NCBI RefSeq assembly: GCF_009498035.1
Contig: NZ_CP034550.1
Span: 9,982,001-10,046,000 of the forward strand
Direction of reading: 5' to 3'
Length of the DNA: 64,000 nt
Source: Saccharothrix syringae
GTDB taxonomy: Bacteria; Actinomycetota; Actinomycetes; Mycobacteriales; Pseudonocardiaceae
In this document: in pieces, positions 26,332 to 34,219 of the stretch
Layout: the number at the start of each line of letters is the position of its first letter
Numbering within the stretch: position 1 is the first letter of the stretch
Notes under the pieces: generated by a model
Seen by the model: the letters and a program-made list of their open reading frames with translations, nothing else
Databases searched by the model: none
Told to the model about the DNA's origin: nothing
Position numbers and translations under genes: made by a program

Positions 26332-26411
26332 CCGGGCCGGCGGGTCACCGGGCCGGCGGGTCACCGGGCAGACGGGTCACCGGGCCGACGGATCACCGGG
26401 CCGACGGATCA
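26332..26411. repeat. Five tandem 16-bp repeats, last one holding a stop codon
   Basis: Units of the form CCGGGCCGGCGGGTCA: 26332-26347, 26348-26363, 26364-26379 (CCGGGCAGACGGGTCA), 26380-26395 and 26396-26411 (both CCGGGCCGACGGATCA). The TGA of the maturation peptidase gene (minus strand) is the last three bases of the final unit. Such variable tracts change copy number by slippage. Confidence 0.85.
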
Positions 26412-26723
26412 CCGCACCCGACGCGGCCGGGGCCAGACCCGGAACCGCACCGTGCCCACCACCTGGGCGGGCCCGAGCGAGCGCGAGTCGGTCGTGCCGA
26501 ACGGGTTGTCCCCCTCCACGTGCCACCCGTCCCCCTCGACCCGAACGGCCCGCTTGACCGACAACTGCCCGGGCCGCCCGGCCCACCTGACCAGCACCAC
26601 GTCCCCCACTCGCGGCCGCCGCCCGAACCGCACCAGCACCACGTCACCGCTGCGGAGGGTGGGCACCATGGAGGCCCCGACCACCCGAACCAGCGGCAAC
26701 GGGTTCACCTCGTCCCGTGCCAA
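26409..26723 (-). CDS. sodX: Nickel-type superoxide dismutase maturation protease (S26 family)
   Basis: 104 residues. Signal-peptidase-I-like: the nucleophile serine is in VVGASMVPTL (about residue 17) and the general-base lysine in LSVKRAVRVEGDGWHVEGDN. It is soluble or peripheral and much shorter than LepB. It removes the N-terminal extension of pro-SodN so that His1 and Cys2 can bind nickel. It is divergent from sodN across 78 bp. The start is TTG 26723: a GGAGG lies 6 nt upstream, a better site than the internal GTG at 26708. Its end runs into a 16-bp tandem repeat. Confidence 0.9.
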   Translation of the reverse strand: MARDEVNPLPLVRVVGASMVPTLRSGDVVLVRFGRRPRVGDVVLVRWAGRPGQLSVKRAVRVEGDGWHVEGDNPFGTTDSRSLGPAQVVGTVRFRVWPRPRRVR

Positions 26724-26801
26724 CGATCACCTCCACCTGCCCGCGCCAAGCCCCCGGAGTAGGGTTCCGCACGTCGGAGCATCCACTGTCAGGGAGGAAA
26801 G

Positions 26802-27221
26802 ATGCGACTTCTGTCGCGCATCCGTTCACTCCGCCGCCCACTCCTGGAGGCCACCGCGCACTGCGACCTCCCGTGCGGTGTGTACGACCCGGCTCAGGCT
26901 CGGATCGAGGCGGAGTCGATCAAGGCGATCCAGGAGAAGTACCAGGCGAACGAGGACCCGGAGTTCCGCACGCGGGCCCTGCTGATCAAGGAGCAGCGCG
27001 CGGAGCTCGTCAAGCACCACCTGTGGGTGCTGTGGACCGACTACTTCAAGCCGCCGCACTTCGAGAAGTACCCCGAGCTGCACGACCTGTTCAACCGGGC
27101 CACGAAGGCCGCCGGCGCGGCCGGCGCCAAGGGTTCCATGGACCCGGCCAAGGGGCAGGAGCTGCTCGACCTGATCGCCCAGATCGACAAGATCTTCTGG
27201 GAGACCAAGCAGGCGGCCTGA
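26802..27221 (+). CDS. sodN: Nickel superoxide dismutase SodN (pro-form)
   Basis: 139 residues. It dismutates superoxide in the cytoplasm as a homohexamer. After a 19-residue leader (MRLLSRIRSLRRPLLEATA) the mature protein begins with the nickel hook HCDLPCGVYDPAQARIEAES; His1, Cys2 and Cys6 are the ligands. A four-helix bundle follows. A very strong ribosome site (GGGAGGAAAG) precedes the ATG. The 78-bp gap shared with sodX should hold both promoters; nickel-dependent repression (Nur-like) is known for the family but no operator was identified. Confidence 0.96.
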   Translation: MRLLSRIRSLRRPLLEATAHCDLPCGVYDPAQARIEAESIKAIQEKYQANEDPEFRTRALLIKEQRAELVKHHLWVLWTDYFKPPHFEKYPELHDLFNRATKAAGAAGAKGSMDPAKGQELLDLIAQIDKIFWETKQAA

Positions 27222-27238
27222 CCACCTGCGCGAACGCG

Positions 27239-27280
27239 GCGCTGGCCAGCGGGGTTCCTCCCGCTGGCCAGCGCTGTTTT
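27239..27280 (+). terminator. Intrinsic terminator of sodN
   Basis: A perfect 15-bp stem GCGCTGGCCAGCGGG (27239-27253) and CCCGCTGGCCAGCGC (27260-27274), 6-nt loop GTTCCT, followed by TGTTTT. It starts 18 bp after the sodN stop. Confidence 0.88.
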
Positions 27281-27551
27281 GCATCCGCTGTCGCTATCGA
27301 GCGTCTCCCAGCGGCCCAAGACGGCCCAGGACGGTCCGCGTTGGACAGCCCCGGCAGGACTGCGACACAGTCGAACGCGACAAATGCTCGGGTTCACTTA
27401 CCGCCCCAAACCTCCTAGCGGCCGACTTGACAGACCCGATCCGTTCGAGTCAGCGCGAGCATCTGTAACGCCGATCAGCGCAATCACGACAGGGTCCGCA
27501 TCCGGAGTCCCGCCGGACGAGCCGGACACGCGCCGCCCGAGGTGAATCACG
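27281..27551. other. Intergenic stretch at the start of the lower-GC region
   Basis: About 270 bp without a supportable gene. It lies between the sodN terminator and the lipoprotein gene and contains a possible -35 box TTGACA at 27427-27432. Base composition begins to fall here relative to the flanks. Confidence 0.4.
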
Positions 27552-28391
27552 ATGCTGCGACCGCTTCACACCCTGCCCATCTTGTTACTGTTCACAACAC
27601 TGACACTGTCCGCTTGTAGCGAGAGCAGCAGTTCGACGCAATCTTCCCCTCCGGCAACGTCAAGCAGCATCACGACCACGACGACACCCCCTCGTGCACC
27701 CTTCGTTGACACAAAGAGCTACTTCGATCAACTGGCCGATGCAACCAAGACGTCCCTGGAAGGGAAGGGTTATACGGTAACCGTCCGAAAGGACGGGACT
27801 CAGCAAGAGCCAGTGGTCGACCAACTCTCCGCGTGGCGGGTGGTGTCCGTGGTCGCTTCTCGCACCTCAGCAGAGGCCACCCTGTACGTACGAAGTGCCG
27901 AGCGGACCCCGCAGGAGAAGGTCGACCTGGCCGTTGAGCAAGCCGGGCTGAAGTCGACAATTAGTTCGATCTACGAATCCCCCTCGGCCATGGTAACGGA
28001 CATCTGTCGAAGCTTGAGCAACACAAGCATCCTCACGCCGACCGAGTTTCTTAGCGGCCAGAGCAGCGACCCTCAGCATCTTGAAGTGTTCAAGATCGGA
28101 ATCCCACTTCTTTGCCCAGAGCACCAAAAAGCTCTTCAGAACGTCGTCGAGGGCAAGGTGCCGCTCCGCAGCGGAACCTACGAAGTAGGAACAGAAAAAG
28201 GACAGGTGAAACCCGGCACCTACCGCACCACCGGCAGCGTGGACGACTGCTACTGGGAGCGGACTCGCGATGACGGCGAGATCATCGACAACAATTTCGC
28301 AACCCATGCCAAGTCGATCACTGTCACCATCAGCCCCACCGACGGCAGCTTCACCAGCGAGCGTTGCGGAAGTTGGGAACTAGTGGAATAG
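27552..28391 (+). CDS. Putative lipoprotein of unknown function
   Basis: 279 residues. A lipobox (LTLSAC, cysteine near residue 22) is followed by a serine/threonine/proline linker (about 23-50). The C-terminal part, GTYEVGTEKGQVKPGTYRTTG followed by DDCYWERTRD, resembles small beta domains found in other actinobacterial secreted proteins and contains two cysteines (DDCYW, SERCGSW) likely to be bridged. Codon use and G+C are lower than in neighbours, which points to acquisition or weak codon selection. No function can be named. Confidence 0.75.
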   Translation: MLRPLHTLPILLLFTTLTLSACSESSSSTQSSPPATSSSITTTTTPPRAPFVDTKSYFDQLADATKTSLEGKGYTVTVRKDGTQQEPVVDQLSAWRVVSVVASRTSAEATLYVRSAERTPQEKVDLAVEQAGLKSTISSIYESPSAMVTDICRSLSNTSILTPTEFLSGQSSDPQHLEVFKIGIPLLCPEHQKALQNVVEGKVPLRSGTYEVGTEKGQVKPGTYRTTGSVDDCYWERTRDDGEIIDNNFATHAKSITVTISPTDGSFTSERCGSWELVE

Positions 28392-29029
28392 CCGATTTCG
28401 CCCCCACTACCGAGGGCGCCCGATATTCACTGTCACAATCATTCTTCTGCACTTACCCTAAGACTGAGGACTACCACCTCTCCGCTTACAGAGCACATAT
28501 AGTTCTACCGCGCGATTCCCACACGGGATCGGCAGCATGAAATAAAGGCCAACCAATGACCCGCCGGTTCTCCCCGTAGCCGATCGCAGAGGCACGCTCT
28601 CCGTACGTGTTCCGCAGGCAAGCCTGTGGACTGGTCGACGCCGTCAGGCGTTGAGCTGTCCACAGGCGCGGCAGCCGAACGCCGTGCCCAGAGCTGTCAG
28701 GTCGATCACCTGACACTCGCTTCTAATCGGTGTGGCTGAAAGCGTCGGCTCGATCGGAGGTAAGGACTGCCCGGCGACTACCAGGCTTTCTTAGCAGTCG
28801 CCGACCCGTCTGCGCGAGAAAGCTGCCAGCTCGACCTCTAGGCGGCTGGCGTGGGCCGACCCACCTCCGCGCGCGCGGGGAAGACACCTCACGACCTGAC
28901 ACTTTGGCGACCATAAGCTCGTTTTCCAAATGCAGAAAAGAAACTCTGAACACCAAGGTTACGCTAGTCGGGCATGTACCAGGCGGGGGGTTGTCGCACC
29001 TAGGGCGCTGATGACGTAGGAGTAGGGGC
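28392..29029. other. Gene-poor, lower-GC intergenic region
   Basis: About 640 bp with no convincing coding sequence or structural RNA. It has visibly lower G+C than the flanks. It contains a perfect 8-bp inverted repeat at 28695-28715 and a second copy of one half-site at 28894-28901. It separates the lipoprotein from the HAD hydrolase and may carry the latter's promoter. Confidence 0.5.
28695..28715. promoter_or_regulatory. Inverted repeat with 8-bp arms, possible operator
   Basis: Arms TGTCAGGT (28695-28702) and ACCTGACA (28708-28715) are perfect reverse complements around CGATC. The half-site ACCTGACA recurs at 28894-28901. Likely a protein-binding site; the binding protein is unknown. 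Confidence 0.45.
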
Positions 29030-29677
29030 ATGGTGACCGCGGTGGTGTTCGACGTGGGTGAGACCTTGCTGGACGACTCCCGGGAGTGGGGTGCCTGGGC
29101 CGACTGGATCGGGGTGTCCCGGCACACCTTCTCCACGGTGCTGGGCGCGGTTACCGCGGCGGGGCGGGACAACGCCGAGACATTCCAGTACTTCCGGCCC
29201 GGGTTCGACGTTGCTCACGAGCGGCGGTTGCGGGAAGAGGCTGGGGTGGGTGAGCGTATCGAGGACGGCGACTTGTACCCGGACGCGCGGACCGGCCTGG
29301 CGCGGCTGCGTGAACTTGGGCTGTGGGTGGGCGTCGCAGGTAATCAGACCGTTCGCGCGGCTGAGCTGCTGCGCGGGCTGAATCTGCCGGTGGACGGCCT
29401 CGCGACGTCTGGTGAGTGGGGTGTGGCCAAGCCAGCCCCGGAGTTCTTCGAGCGGGTCGTGGAGATGGCCCCTGCGGCTACTGCCGCTGACGTGCTCTAC
29501 GTCGGTGATCACCGGGACAACGACGTCGTGGCCGCCAAAGCTGCCGGGCTGCGTACGGCGTTGATCCGGCGCGGACCGTGGGGTTACCTGTGGGCTGATG
29601 ACCCGTTGGTGCGCCGCGATGCCGACTGGGTGATCGACTCCCTGCACGACCTGCCCAAGCTGCTGACCGCGCCATAG
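29030..29677 (+). CDS. HAD-family hydrolase
   Basis: 215 residues. Motif I is VVFDVGETLLDD, where the usual second aspartate of DxD is replaced by glutamate (DVGET), a pattern common in HAD phosphatases/dehalogenases of this group. Motif II is GVAGNQT, the motif III lysine is in GVAKPAPEFFERV, and motif IV is YVGDHRDNDVVAAKAAG. A helical cap lies between. The substrate is unknown. A GGAG ribosome site precedes the ATG. It is convergent with the XRE/TPR regulator. Confidence 0.88.
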   Translation: MVTAVVFDVGETLLDDSREWGAWADWIGVSRHTFSTVLGAVTAAGRDNAETFQYFRPGFDVAHERRLREEAGVGERIEDGDLYPDARTGLARLRELGLWVGVAGNQTVRAAELLRGLNLPVDGLATSGEWGVAKPAPEFFERVVEMAPAATAADVLYVGDHRDNDVVAAKAAGLRTALIRRGPWGYLWADDPLVRRDADWVIDSLHDLPKLLTAP

Positions 29678-29698
29678 CCGGCACCTAAGCGTGCCTGT

Positions 29699-31147
29699 TC
29701 AGCGAGCGCCGGCCCAAGCCGCCAGGTCCAGCAGGCCGGTGCTGAGTGACGGGTGGGTGCGCAGCAGCACCGACAGGGCTTGGCGTACCTGCGGGTGGGC
29801 TCGGGTGTGTTCGGGGGCAGCTTGACGGGCGGCCTGGAGGCAGACGTAGGCGTCTTCGTGGTGGCCGAGGTCGAGCTGGGCGCGGGCCAGGTCGATGTAG
29901 TAGTGCGAGCGGCGTTCTGCGGGGAGTTCCCGCGGGGGCTGCCAGGTGGCCGCGCGTTGGATGCCTGCCGGGTCGCGCAGCTCGGCGGCTACGGCAAGCT
30001 CGTGGATGCGCAGTGAGGCAGGGCCGAACGCGGTGCCGTGGTAGACGCCTTCGGGTGCCGCATGGATGGCGTAGCGGGCGGTGAGCAGGTGGTCGGCTGC
30101 GATGTCGGCTTTGCCCGCTCGGGCGGCCACGACCGCGGCGCGCATGTGGAGAGCGCCGAACGCGGCTGCGGTCGGGGCCTGCTTGAGGTTGCGGGTGGGG
30201 ATCTGGTCGGCGGCCAGGTCGAGGGCGCGGGCGGCGGCGTGGAGGTCGCCACTGGCGAAGAACGTCTCGGTGCGCACGTAGGACACCGCCGCGGGCAACA
30301 GCGGGTCCTCGGATTCCTGGGCTGTCGTGCGCATGAGGTCGATCAGGCGAGCCGACAGGTCGAAGTAGCGGTACTTGTAGGCCACGCCGTCGGCGGCGCG
30401 CAGGGCCAGGGTGAGCAGGGAAGCGGCCTGGCGGCGGTCGTCGGCGGCCAGGAGCTGGCGGGCGCGGGCCAGTTCGCCGATCAGGCCGGGTAGGTGGCGG
30501 ACCAGTTCGCCGTAGCGCGCTTCGAGGCGGTGTTCGTTCATCAGGGCGACGTCGGCGCGCAGCTCGGCAAGGCTGCGGGTGGGGCCGTCGTCGGGTAGAT
30601 CGAGGATGTCGAGTGCACGGCGTAGGCGCGGGATGGCTACGTGGACGATGTCCAGCTCTTGTGGGCCGGCCGTGCTACCCTGGTCGACCGGCGCCCACGT
30701 CGGCTGAGTCGAGAATGCGGGACTCGGGTCCACTGTGCGGCTGGCGTACAGCTCCTGGACGTCGTGGACTTCCCGCACTCCGCCGTTGAACCACCGCAGG
30801 TGGTGGGGCACGTGGAGGGCGTTGCACCAGCGTTCGAGGCGTTCGAGGTCGGTGACCGGGCGGCGGGTGCGTTCGATTTCGCTGACCCGGCCCTGGGTGA
30901 GGTCGAGCCAGGCCGCGAGGGTGGTCTGTGAGACGGTGGGGTTCTGGGCCTTGCGGTAGGCGCGGAAGACCTCGCCGATGCTGCGGGACTCGAACGCCTC
31001 GCGCAGGGCCGGCTGCGTCCAGAACTCACGCGGCAGCGCGGGGGCGCTGAGTGTAGAAGCCGCAGCGCACTTCCCACATTGAATGCCCCGGTTGTCACTG
31101 GCCAGGAGCGTGTCACAGGTGCGGCAGCGCCGTTTGAACGTGCCCAC
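29699..31147 (-). CDS. XRE-family regulator with N-terminal zinc ribbon and TPR-like C-terminal region
   Basis: 482 residues. A zinc ribbon starts the protein (CRTCDTLL then IQCGKC, four cysteines within about 25 residues). An XRE helix-turn-helix follows at about 55-110 (VSQTTLAAWLDLTQGRVSEI, ERTRRPVTDLERLERWCNAL). The remaining 350 residues are helical repeats rich in alanine/leucine (AAVVAARAGKADIAADHLL, DLARAQLDLGHHEDAYVCLQ), resembling TPR sensors. Divergent from two small genes across 177 bp. The start is uncertain: GTG 31147 is used, but GTG 31159 in frame is also possible. Confidence 0.8.
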   Translation of the reverse strand: MGTFKRRCRTCDTLLASDNRGIQCGKCAAASTLSAPALPREFWTQPALREAFESRSIGEVFRAYRKAQNPTVSQTTLAAWLDLTQGRVSEIERTRRPVTDLERLERWCNALHVPHHLRWFNGGVREVHDVQELYASRTVDPSPAFSTQPTWAPVDQGSTAGPQELDIVHVAIPRLRRALDILDLPDDGPTRSLAELRADVALMNEHRLEARYGELVRHLPGLIGELARARQLLAADDRRQAASLLTLALRAADGVAYKYRYFDLSARLIDLMRTTAQESEDPLLPAAVSYVRTETFFASGDLHAAARALDLAADQIPTRNLKQAPTAAAFGALHMRAAVVAARAGKADIAADHLLTARYAIHAAPEGVYHGTAFGPASLRIHELAVAAELRDPAGIQRAATWQPPRELPAERRSHYYIDLARAQLDLGHHEDAYVCLQAARQAAPEHTRAHPQVRQALSVLLRTHPSLSTGLLDLAAWAGAR

Positions 31148-31239
31148 TCCTCTGTCCACCCCCTGCCGCAACCCTCGACCACTTCGGAGTGTAGTCCGAC
31201 GATTACTGACTGACCTGGGGATAGTGGTGATCCCACTAG

Positions 31240-31257
31240 TACCAGTGGTCGCTGGTA
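31240..31257. promoter_or_regulatory. Inverted repeat in the divergent promoter of the XRE regulator
   Basis: TACCAG (31240-31245) and CTGGTA (31252-31257) are perfect arms around TGGTCG; an overlapping imperfect repeat has CCACT (31233-31237) and AGTGG (31244-31248). It lies between the regulator and the small gene pair, a natural site for autoregulation. The link is inferred from position. Confidence 0.5.
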
Positions 31258-31324
31258 TGGGTTCGATCTTCCTTTCGCGTGAATCTGATCCGGCAAGCAC
31301 CAGACATACGCGGAGGTGAGGCCA

Positions 31325-31582
31325 ATGGGGTTGTACATGCTCCTCCAGACCGAGGAGGAGGCGGCACTGGCCGAGCACGCACAGGGACACCCGTCCCCGG
31401 TGATCTCGTCCGACGCGCGGTTGGCTCTGCAGATCGCCGACCGGGAGAAAGGCACGCAGCCTGTTATCCGCTTCGCGCGGGAGTTGGCCGGTGCCGCGCC
31501 GGCGTTCGCCGATCGGTGCGAGGCGCTGGCGACGGTGGTCGGCACGACGCCGGACGACGTGGCCAAGGCGGTCAACCAGTGA
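31325..31582 (+). CDS. Small protein of unknown function, first of a pair beside the XRE regulator
   Basis: 85 residues from ATG 31325, placed by GGAGG at 31312-31316, 8 nt upstream. Mainly helical (LLQTEEEAALAEHAQG, AFADRCEALATVVGTTPDDV). No signal peptide, membrane helix or known motif. The GTGA overlap with the next gene means co-translation. Its position opposite the regulator suggests it is a target of, or partner to, that protein. Confidence 0.65.
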   Translation: MGLYMLLQTEEEAALAEHAQGHPSPVISSDARLALQIADREKGTQPVIRFARELAGAAPAFADRCEALATVVGTTPDDVAKAVNQ

Positions 31583-31935
31583 GTGGTGTCGAGCAGTTGC
31601 CGCCGGTGTGTGATGAGGCGTCGTTCCGGGTTCTGGGTGACTACCTGGCCCAGCGGGGCGCGCCGCGGTTGTTCGCGGTGGTGCAGGAGTACGGCCGGTG
31701 CGTGAACGCGCATGTCGCGGCCTACGGGATGGCGTTCGAGGACAGGGTGGTGATGTTGTCCAACGACGGCCGGGACTTCACGTTCACGCTGTCGTGCATG
31801 GAGAGCGCGGTGGGCTTCTACCACCGCGAGGAAGACGGCCTCACCGCGCGTGTGGTGTGGCTGAGCATGCTCGACGACGCCGAAGCGGAGAGCGAAGAAA
31901 CATTCACGGCCGGAGCGGTGCGGGTCGCGGCGTAG
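31579..31935 (+). CDS. Small protein of unknown function, second of the pair beside the XRE regulator
   Basis: 118 residues from GTG 31579, overlapping the preceding stop by 4 bp. Alternating beta segments (HVAAYGMAFEDRVVMLSNDG, RDFTFTLSCMESAVGFYHRE, LTARVVWLSMLDDAEAESEE) suggest a small alpha/beta fold. Cysteines are CDEAS, GRCVN and LSCME. No family recognised. Predicted cytoplasmic. Confidence 0.65.
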   Translation: MSGVEQLPPVCDEASFRVLGDYLAQRGAPRLFAVVQEYGRCVNAHVAAYGMAFEDRVVMLSNDGRDFTFTLSCMESAVGFYHREEDGLTARVVWLSMLDDAEAESEETFTAGAVRVAA

Positions 31936-32114
31936 CGGACGGCCTGAGCGGACCAGTTCCGCAGCCGACCGTGGCGGTATTCGCCGTGTGATCCCACCGC
32001 CACGCTCGGCCAAGTCGCGAAACGCGTCGGGTAACGGTTCCGCAAACCGGGCTAATGCCCCGCGACCACGCGCGACCCCTCTCGCACAACCCGTTCCACC
32101 TGCGAGGTGACGCG

Positions 32115-33089
32115 ATGACCGCACCGAGGGCAGCAGAGCACGACCGAGAACTCCTCACCGCGTTGAACAACGCCAAGGCGAGCGACTGGCGCGTCGGCGC
32201 GGCGGCACGGCTGCGGTGGCTGGAGGACGAGAGCGAGGCGCTCGGAAACCCGAGATCCGCCCAACGGGCATTGCAGGAGGCGCGCCACGTCCTGCTGACC
32301 ACCCCCGGCAAGAAGCACCTCGTGCGCAGGTGGTGGTCCGGCTGGGACGTGGAGCGCACCTGGCGCGCCCTGCACGACGCGGAGGCCACCATCCTGGGGC
32401 TGCGCGCCGCGGCCGACCCGGAGGCGTGCCTGCCCGCCCTCGGCGCCTGGGTGTCGAAGTACCTCCCCGCCGACGACCGGCGGCGGGAGGCGTTGGACCG
32501 GATCGACCCCGCGGGTGGCACCGGCGCCCCGGTCGGCCTGGTCGTCGGGAACGCGCTGCGCGCCGCCTTCGAGGCGTCCGACGACCGGCACCGGGCGCTG
32601 CGCGGGCACCGGAACAAGCTCATCGTCACCGGCGTCATCCTGTTCACCCTCACGATCGCCCTGGGCGCCGTCGTGTCGTCCGACCCGGCGTTGCTGCCCA
32701 TGTGCCTGGACAAGCCGCCCGACGACAGGTACTGCCTCGGCACGGACGACAACGGCGACATCTGGTTCGTCTACCTGCTCGGCACCCTCGGCGCCGCGGT
32801 GGCCACCGTCCAGTCGCTCCTCAGGCTCGAACCGAGCCCCGCGCCCTACACGCTCAGCGGGTACCTGGCCATCGTGAAGTTCCTCCTGGGCGCCGTGTTC
32901 GCGGCGCTGGGCGTGGCGATGGTGGGCACCGGGGCGCTCGCCGTCTCGAACGTCGTGACCAGCCAGGAGGGCCTCGCACTGGCCGCGGTCGTGCTCGGGT
33001 ACGCCCAGCAGATCGGGACGAGGTTCCTCGACACCGCCTCGACGCGCGTGATGGACGCGGTGCGGCCGGGGCGCGACCCGCGGGGGTAG
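32115..33089 (+). CDS. Membrane protein with conserved N-terminal helical domain, function unknown
   Basis: 324 residues from ATG 32115, preceded by GAGG; an in-frame ATG at 32055 lacks a ribosome site. The cytoplasmic first 180 residues carry LVRRWWSGWDVERTWRALHD, a tryptophan-rich motif I have seen described only in uncharacterised actinobacterial proteins. Three to four membrane helices follow (LIVTGVILFTLTIALGAVVS, IWFVYLLGTLGAAVATV, IVKFLLGAVFAALGVAMVG) with a short external loop bearing two cysteines (MCLDK, YCLGT). Not in an obvious operon. Confidence 0.7.
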   Translation: MTAPRAAEHDRELLTALNNAKASDWRVGAAARLRWLEDESEALGNPRSAQRALQEARHVLLTTPGKKHLVRRWWSGWDVERTWRALHDAEATILGLRAAADPEACLPALGAWVSKYLPADDRRREALDRIDPAGGTGAPVGLVVGNALRAAFEASDDRHRALRGHRNKLIVTGVILFTLTIALGAVVSSDPALLPMCLDKPPDDRYCLGTDDNGDIWFVYLLGTLGAAVATVQSLLRLEPSPAPYTLSGYLAIVKFLLGAVFAALGVAMVGTGALAVSNVVTSQEGLALAAVVLGYAQQIGTRFLDTASTRVMDAVRPGRDPRG

Positions 33090-33135
33090 CCGACGACCCC
33101 GGCGAACCGGACACCCCGCCCGTAAGATCACCACC

Positions 33136-33741
33136 GTGACGTCACACGTCTACCTGCTCCGCCACGGCCAGACCGAGTGGTCCGAGAGCGGCCGCCACAC
33201 CGGGCGCACCGACATCCCGCTCACCGACACCGGCGTGCAGCAGGCCCGCCGCGCGGGTGCGGTGCTCGCCCGGCTGCGCGCCACGGACCGGCCGCCCGCC
33301 CTCGTGCTCGCCAGCCCGCGCCGGCGGGCCTGGCGCACCGCCGAGCTGGCCGGGCTGCACGAGGTCGAGCGGACCGAGGACGTGCGCGAGTGGGACTACG
33401 GCGACTTCGAGGGCCTGACCACCCCGCAGATCCGCGAGACCGTCCCCGGCTGGACCGTGTGGACGCACCCGTCGCCCAACGGCGAGACCGAGCGGCAGGT
33501 GCACGAGCGCGCGACCGCCGTGCTCGACCGGGCCCGCCGGGCCCTCGCGGGCGGTGACGTGGTGATCGTCGGCCACGGCCACTTCAGCCGCGTGCTCATC
33601 GCCGCCTGGCTGGGCCTCCCGCCGAACCAGGGCGTGCACTTCGGGCTGGACCCGGCGGGCACCACCGTCCTGGGCGACGAGCGCGGCGACCCCCAGGTGC
33701 GCCGGCTCAACGTCCCGGCCTGGGAGGTCGGCGTTGACTGA
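33136..33741 (+). CDS. Histidine phosphatase-family protein (phosphoglycerate-mutase-like)
   Basis: 201 residues. The phosphohistidine motif LLRHGQTEW lies at about 6-14, the second arginine in LASPRRRAWRTAEL, the acid in REWDYGDFEG, and the second histidine in VIVGHGHFSRVL. These define an active branch-1 phosphatase/mutase core. The substrate cannot be fixed. Start GTG 33136 has only a short upstream region. Its stop overlaps the TTG start of the acetyltransferase by 8 bp, so the two form an operon. Confidence 0.92.
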   Translation: MTSHVYLLRHGQTEWSESGRHTGRTDIPLTDTGVQQARRAGAVLARLRATDRPPALVLASPRRRAWRTAELAGLHEVERTEDVREWDYGDFEGLTTPQIRETVPGWTVWTHPSPNGETERQVHERATAVLDRARRALAGGDVVIVGHGHFSRVLIAAWLGLPPNQGVHFGLDPAGTTVLGDERGDPQVRRLNVPAWEVGVD

Positions 33742-34219
33742 CCCGCGCGTGCGCCGCGCCCACCCGGACGACGTGCCGGCGATCGTGGGCCTGGTCGAGG
33801 AGCTGGCCGAGTACGAGCGCCTGCGCCACGAGTGCCTGATCACCGCCGAGCAGCTGCACGACGCCCTGTTCCGGCCCGGCGCCGCCCTCTTCGGGCACGT
33901 GGCCGAGGAGGGCGGCCTGGTCGTCGGCACCGCCCTGTGGTTCCTGAACTTCTCCACCTGGCGCGGCGAGCACGGCATCTACCTGGAGGACCTCTACGTC
34001 CAGCCCGCCCACCGCGGTTCCGGGCTGGGCCGCGCCCTCCTCCAGGCCCTGGCCGAGGAGTGCGTCGAGCGCGGCTACGCCCGCCTGGAGTGGTCGGTGC
34101 TCGACTGGAACGCCCCGTCGATCGGCTTCTACAAGTCCCTCGGCGCGGTGCCGCTGGACGAGTGGACCGTCTTCCGCCTCACCGACGACGCCCTCACCCA
34201 ACTGGGGCAGGCCGGCTGA
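33734..34219 (+). CDS. GNAT-family N-acetyltransferase (SSAT-like)
   Basis: 161 residues. The acetyl-CoA loop reads VQPAHRGSGLGRALLQALA (R/QxxGxG/A). The region FSTWRGEHGIYLEDLYV and the C-terminal YARLEWSVLDWNAPSIGFYK are typical of the spermidine/spermine or thialysine acetyltransferase branch of GNAT. A polyamine or diamine substrate is thus plausible but not shown. The start is TTG 33734, with GGAGG 6 nt upstream (33723-33727). Its 3' end overlaps the convergent membrane protein gene by 26 bp. Confidence 0.88.
   Translation: MTDPRVRRAHPDDVPAIVGLVEELAEYERLRHECLITAEQLHDALFRPGAALFGHVAEEGGLVVGTALWFLNFSTWRGEHGIYLEDLYVQPAHRGSGLGRALLQALAEECVERGYARLEWSVLDWNAPSIGFYKSLGAVPLDEWTVFRLTDDALTQLGQAG

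Noticed and set aside
32055-32114. Upstream ATG (32055) as start of the tryptophan-motif membrane protein
   Set aside because: No ribosome site; ATG 32115 has GAGG at proper spacing.
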